A program made the translations under genes and the position numbers. From positions 1 through 6,139 of the forward strand of contig CAZHWO010000036.1 of assembly GCA_964536075.1 (NCBI GenBank): DNA of 6,139 nt, in the 5' to 3' direction. Positions 4,769 through 6,139 of the stretch are shown here, one piece after another. Each line of letters opens with the position of its first letter. The first letter of the stretch is position 1. The stretch comes from JAAZHK01 sp964536075 (lineage in GTDB: Bacteria > Bacillota_I > Bacilli_A > RF39 > UBA660). Under the pieces are notes generated by a model that saw only the letters and a program-made list of their open reading frames with translations, did no database searches and was not told the DNA's origin.

Positions 4769-5473
4769 CTAACCTAGTAAATCAATAATAATAGGGGATA
4801 AAATCAACAACATTAACAACGGTATAAAAAAGATGACCGAAATAACACTTATTTTAATCGGTATCTTACTTATCTTGGCTTTCATCTCCAATATACGTTT
4901 ATCCCGAATATAATCAATTTGATTATACATTGTTTCAATAATATTACTACCAAAAATATTAGATTGCGTAATATTTAAAACAATATTATTAATGGTTTCC
5001 GAAGGGATTCTTTTTTTCATACTATCTAAGGCCTCATCTAAACTTTTCCCTAAATAAACCTCTTCAGTTACTTTTTTAAACTCATCCGATAACTCGGATT
5101 CAATATTATGACTCGTTATTTCAATTGCAATTTTTAAATTACGACCTGATTCTAGCGCTAATACTAATACCTCAAAGAAATATAAAGCATCAGAATCTAA
5201 TTGTTCTCTGCGTTCATTAACCTTTTTGTCAATAACAAATCTCGGTAAAAAAAGATAATATAAAAAAGTTATTAAAGGTGCTAGAAAATATCCCCACTTG
5301 AAGAAATATATTATCACAAAAAAGATAAAGACGGAAGTCAAAAGACGAAAATTCAGAAAAATAATAGCGTCATAGGCTTTTTTATAACCCAATAAATCAA
5401 TCTTTCTTTGCATTTTCTTAATAGTATCATCACGATAGATCTTTCTAGATATGTTGACTTTATGTTTAGCCAT
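4769..5473 (-). CDS. tadC: TadC-like type II secretion F-family membrane protein
   Basis: This 234-residue integral membrane protein has hydrophobic segments at about 35-58 and 61-80 and a long C-terminal one at about 205-232. Between them lies the cytoplasmic T2SSF helical domain (about 94-200): LDSDALYFFEVLVLALESGRNLKIAIEI, then LGKSLDEALDSMKKRIPSETINNIV. TadC forms, with TadB, the inner-membrane platform on which the TadA ATPase works to assemble Flp-type pili. It overlaps tadB by one base (TAATG: stop of tadB, start of tadC), typical of partners made in equal amounts. Its stop codon overlaps the ribosome binding site of yebC. A competence or secretion platform using the same fold is an alternative, but the paired TadB-TadC order favours Tad. 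Confidence 0.85.
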   Translation of the reverse strand: MAKHKVNISRKIYRDDTIKKMQRKIDLLGYKKAYDAIIFLNFRLLTSVFIFFVIIYFFKWGYFLAPLITFLYYLFLPRFVIDKKVNERREQLDSDALYFFEVLVLALESGRNLKIAIEITSHNIESELSDEFKKVTEEVYLGKSLDEALDSMKKRIPSETINNIVLNITQSNIFGSNIIETMYNQIDYIRDKRILEMKAKISKIPIKISVISVIFFIPLLMLLILSPIIIDLLG

Positions 5474-6139
5474 TATCTATCGCCTCCCATTCCCATGACG
5501 CGGCGTACTACTAAAATATATGATACATATATAAGAATAATCGATGCCAAAATGAATCTTCCCATTATACTCGTAAATAAAGGATTAAAATATGCTGAAT
5601 TAAAAAGACAAATTAACGATATCATAACAATCGGCATCGCAATTAATATAATAAAGATGGTTCTTGATGAAGCTGTTAAAGAACGTAACTCCTCTTGTAA
5701 TTTACGGCGATTAAAGAAACTTCGTTCAATTGATGAAAAAACCTTGACAATATTTCCACCCGTACGATTTAAAATTGTTAATGAAGCGGTCATCATCTTC
5801 GCTTCTTCAATATTAACTCGCTTAGCAAAGCGAGAAAAAACGACTTCCAGACTTAAACCAAAACTCAAATCAATATACATTTTCTTAAATTCATCACTAA
5901 TCGGCCCGGTTAACTCAGTGGATACTATCGAAATAGCTTGAATTGTACTTCTTCCTGATTTAAAAGCATTATTCATAATAATAATCGCTTGCAATAAATC
6001 ATTTTCTAATTGTCGTCTCATTAAGGCTTTTTTGGAAATTAAAAAGGCATCCGGTAAGAAAAAACCAATAAGTAAAGCCAGAAGCATCTGCAGAAAACTA
6101 AGCGGTTGATTTTGTCCTTGAAAAATATCTGAAAGAATA
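5473..6139 (-). CDS. tadB: TadB-like type II secretion F-family membrane protein, N-terminus missing
   Basis: The frame is open to the right edge, so 221 residues of a longer protein are seen. The ATG at 6087 has no ribosome binding site and lies inside a hydrophobic segment (SFLQMLLALLIGFFLPDAFL), so it is not the start. After that segment and LPDAFL comes the T2SSF domain: LLQAIIIMNNAFKSGRSTIQAISIV, then FGLSLEVVFSRFAKRVNIEEAKMMTASLTILNRTGGNIVKVF, then RRKLQEELRSLTASSRT. Two C-terminal membrane segments follow, before MGMGGDR. TadB is the partner of TadC in the Tad pilus inner-membrane platform. The order tadB then tadC, with a 1-base overlap, is the usual one in tad loci. The ATPase and pilin genes, if present, would lie to the right of the window. 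Confidence 0.85.
   Translation of the reverse strand, partial: ILSDIFQGQNQPLSFLQMLLALLIGFFLPDAFLISKKALMRRQLENDLLQAIIIMNNAFKSGRSTIQAISIVSTELTGPISDEFKKMYIDLSFGLSLEVVFSRFAKRVNIEEAKMMTASLTILNRTGGNIVKVFSSIERSFFNRRKLQEELRSLTASSRTIFIILIAMPIVMISLICLFNSAYFNPLFTSIMGRFILASIILIYVSYILVVRRVMGMGGDR

Noticed and set aside
5408..5941. Long plus-strand open frame (177 codons) opposite tadB and the start of tadC
   Set aside because: It lies antisense to conserved TadB/TadC coding sequence, has no recognisable domain and crosses the gene boundary; it is a shadow of AT-rich coding sequence.
1..6139. tRNA, rRNA, riboswitch or CRISPR array
   Set aside because: No cloverleaf, conserved rRNA stretch, T-box or riboswitch core, or regularly spaced repeat was found; the longest gap between genes is about 80 bases.

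Overview
The window is AT-rich DNA from a spore-forming, low-GC Gram-positive bacterium (Firmicutes). The standard genetic code is used: TGG encodes Trp, all complete genes end in TAA or TAG, and strong AGGAGG-type ribosome binding sites are present. A GerE-type regulator, GerM and SpoIIIAH, with efp close to spoIIIA-type DNA, point to a Bacilli or Erysipelotrichia-side lineage. The species cannot be named from this sequence alone.

All ten genes lie on the minus strand, so transcription runs from high to low coordinates. From the right edge: tadB (5' end cut off by the window) and tadC, two inner-membrane platform proteins of a Tad/type IV-like pilus or secretion apparatus. These are followed, with the ribosome binding site overlapping the tadC stop, by yebC. 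A housekeeping promoter with an operator-like palindrome then starts rpmG (zinc-type L33) and efp (elongation factor P), also joined by a stop/ribosome-binding-site overlap. An intrinsic terminator closes that unit.

The left half is a compact sporulation block: an unusual sigma-70-family protein with what looks like two consecutive region-4 domains, started at TTG; a solitary spoIIIAH; gerE; and gerM. SpoIIIAH and GerM belong to the mother cell-to-forespore channel complex in Bacillus, and GerE is the last mother-cell transcription factor. Separate terminators follow the sigma-like gene and gerE. The spoIIIAH leader has a sigma-E-like promoter candidate, and gerE has a good match to a sigma-K promoter, as expected from the Bacillus programme.

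At the left edge an IS30-family insertion sequence abuts the 3' end of gerM, and the last codons of gerM probably come from the element. Its transposase has its own extended -10 promoter inside a perfect 10-bp inverted repeat. That repeat would hide the transposase start codon only in transcripts reading in from gerM. The tandem region-4 sigma-like protein and this read-through-protection arrangement are the observations most worth following up.
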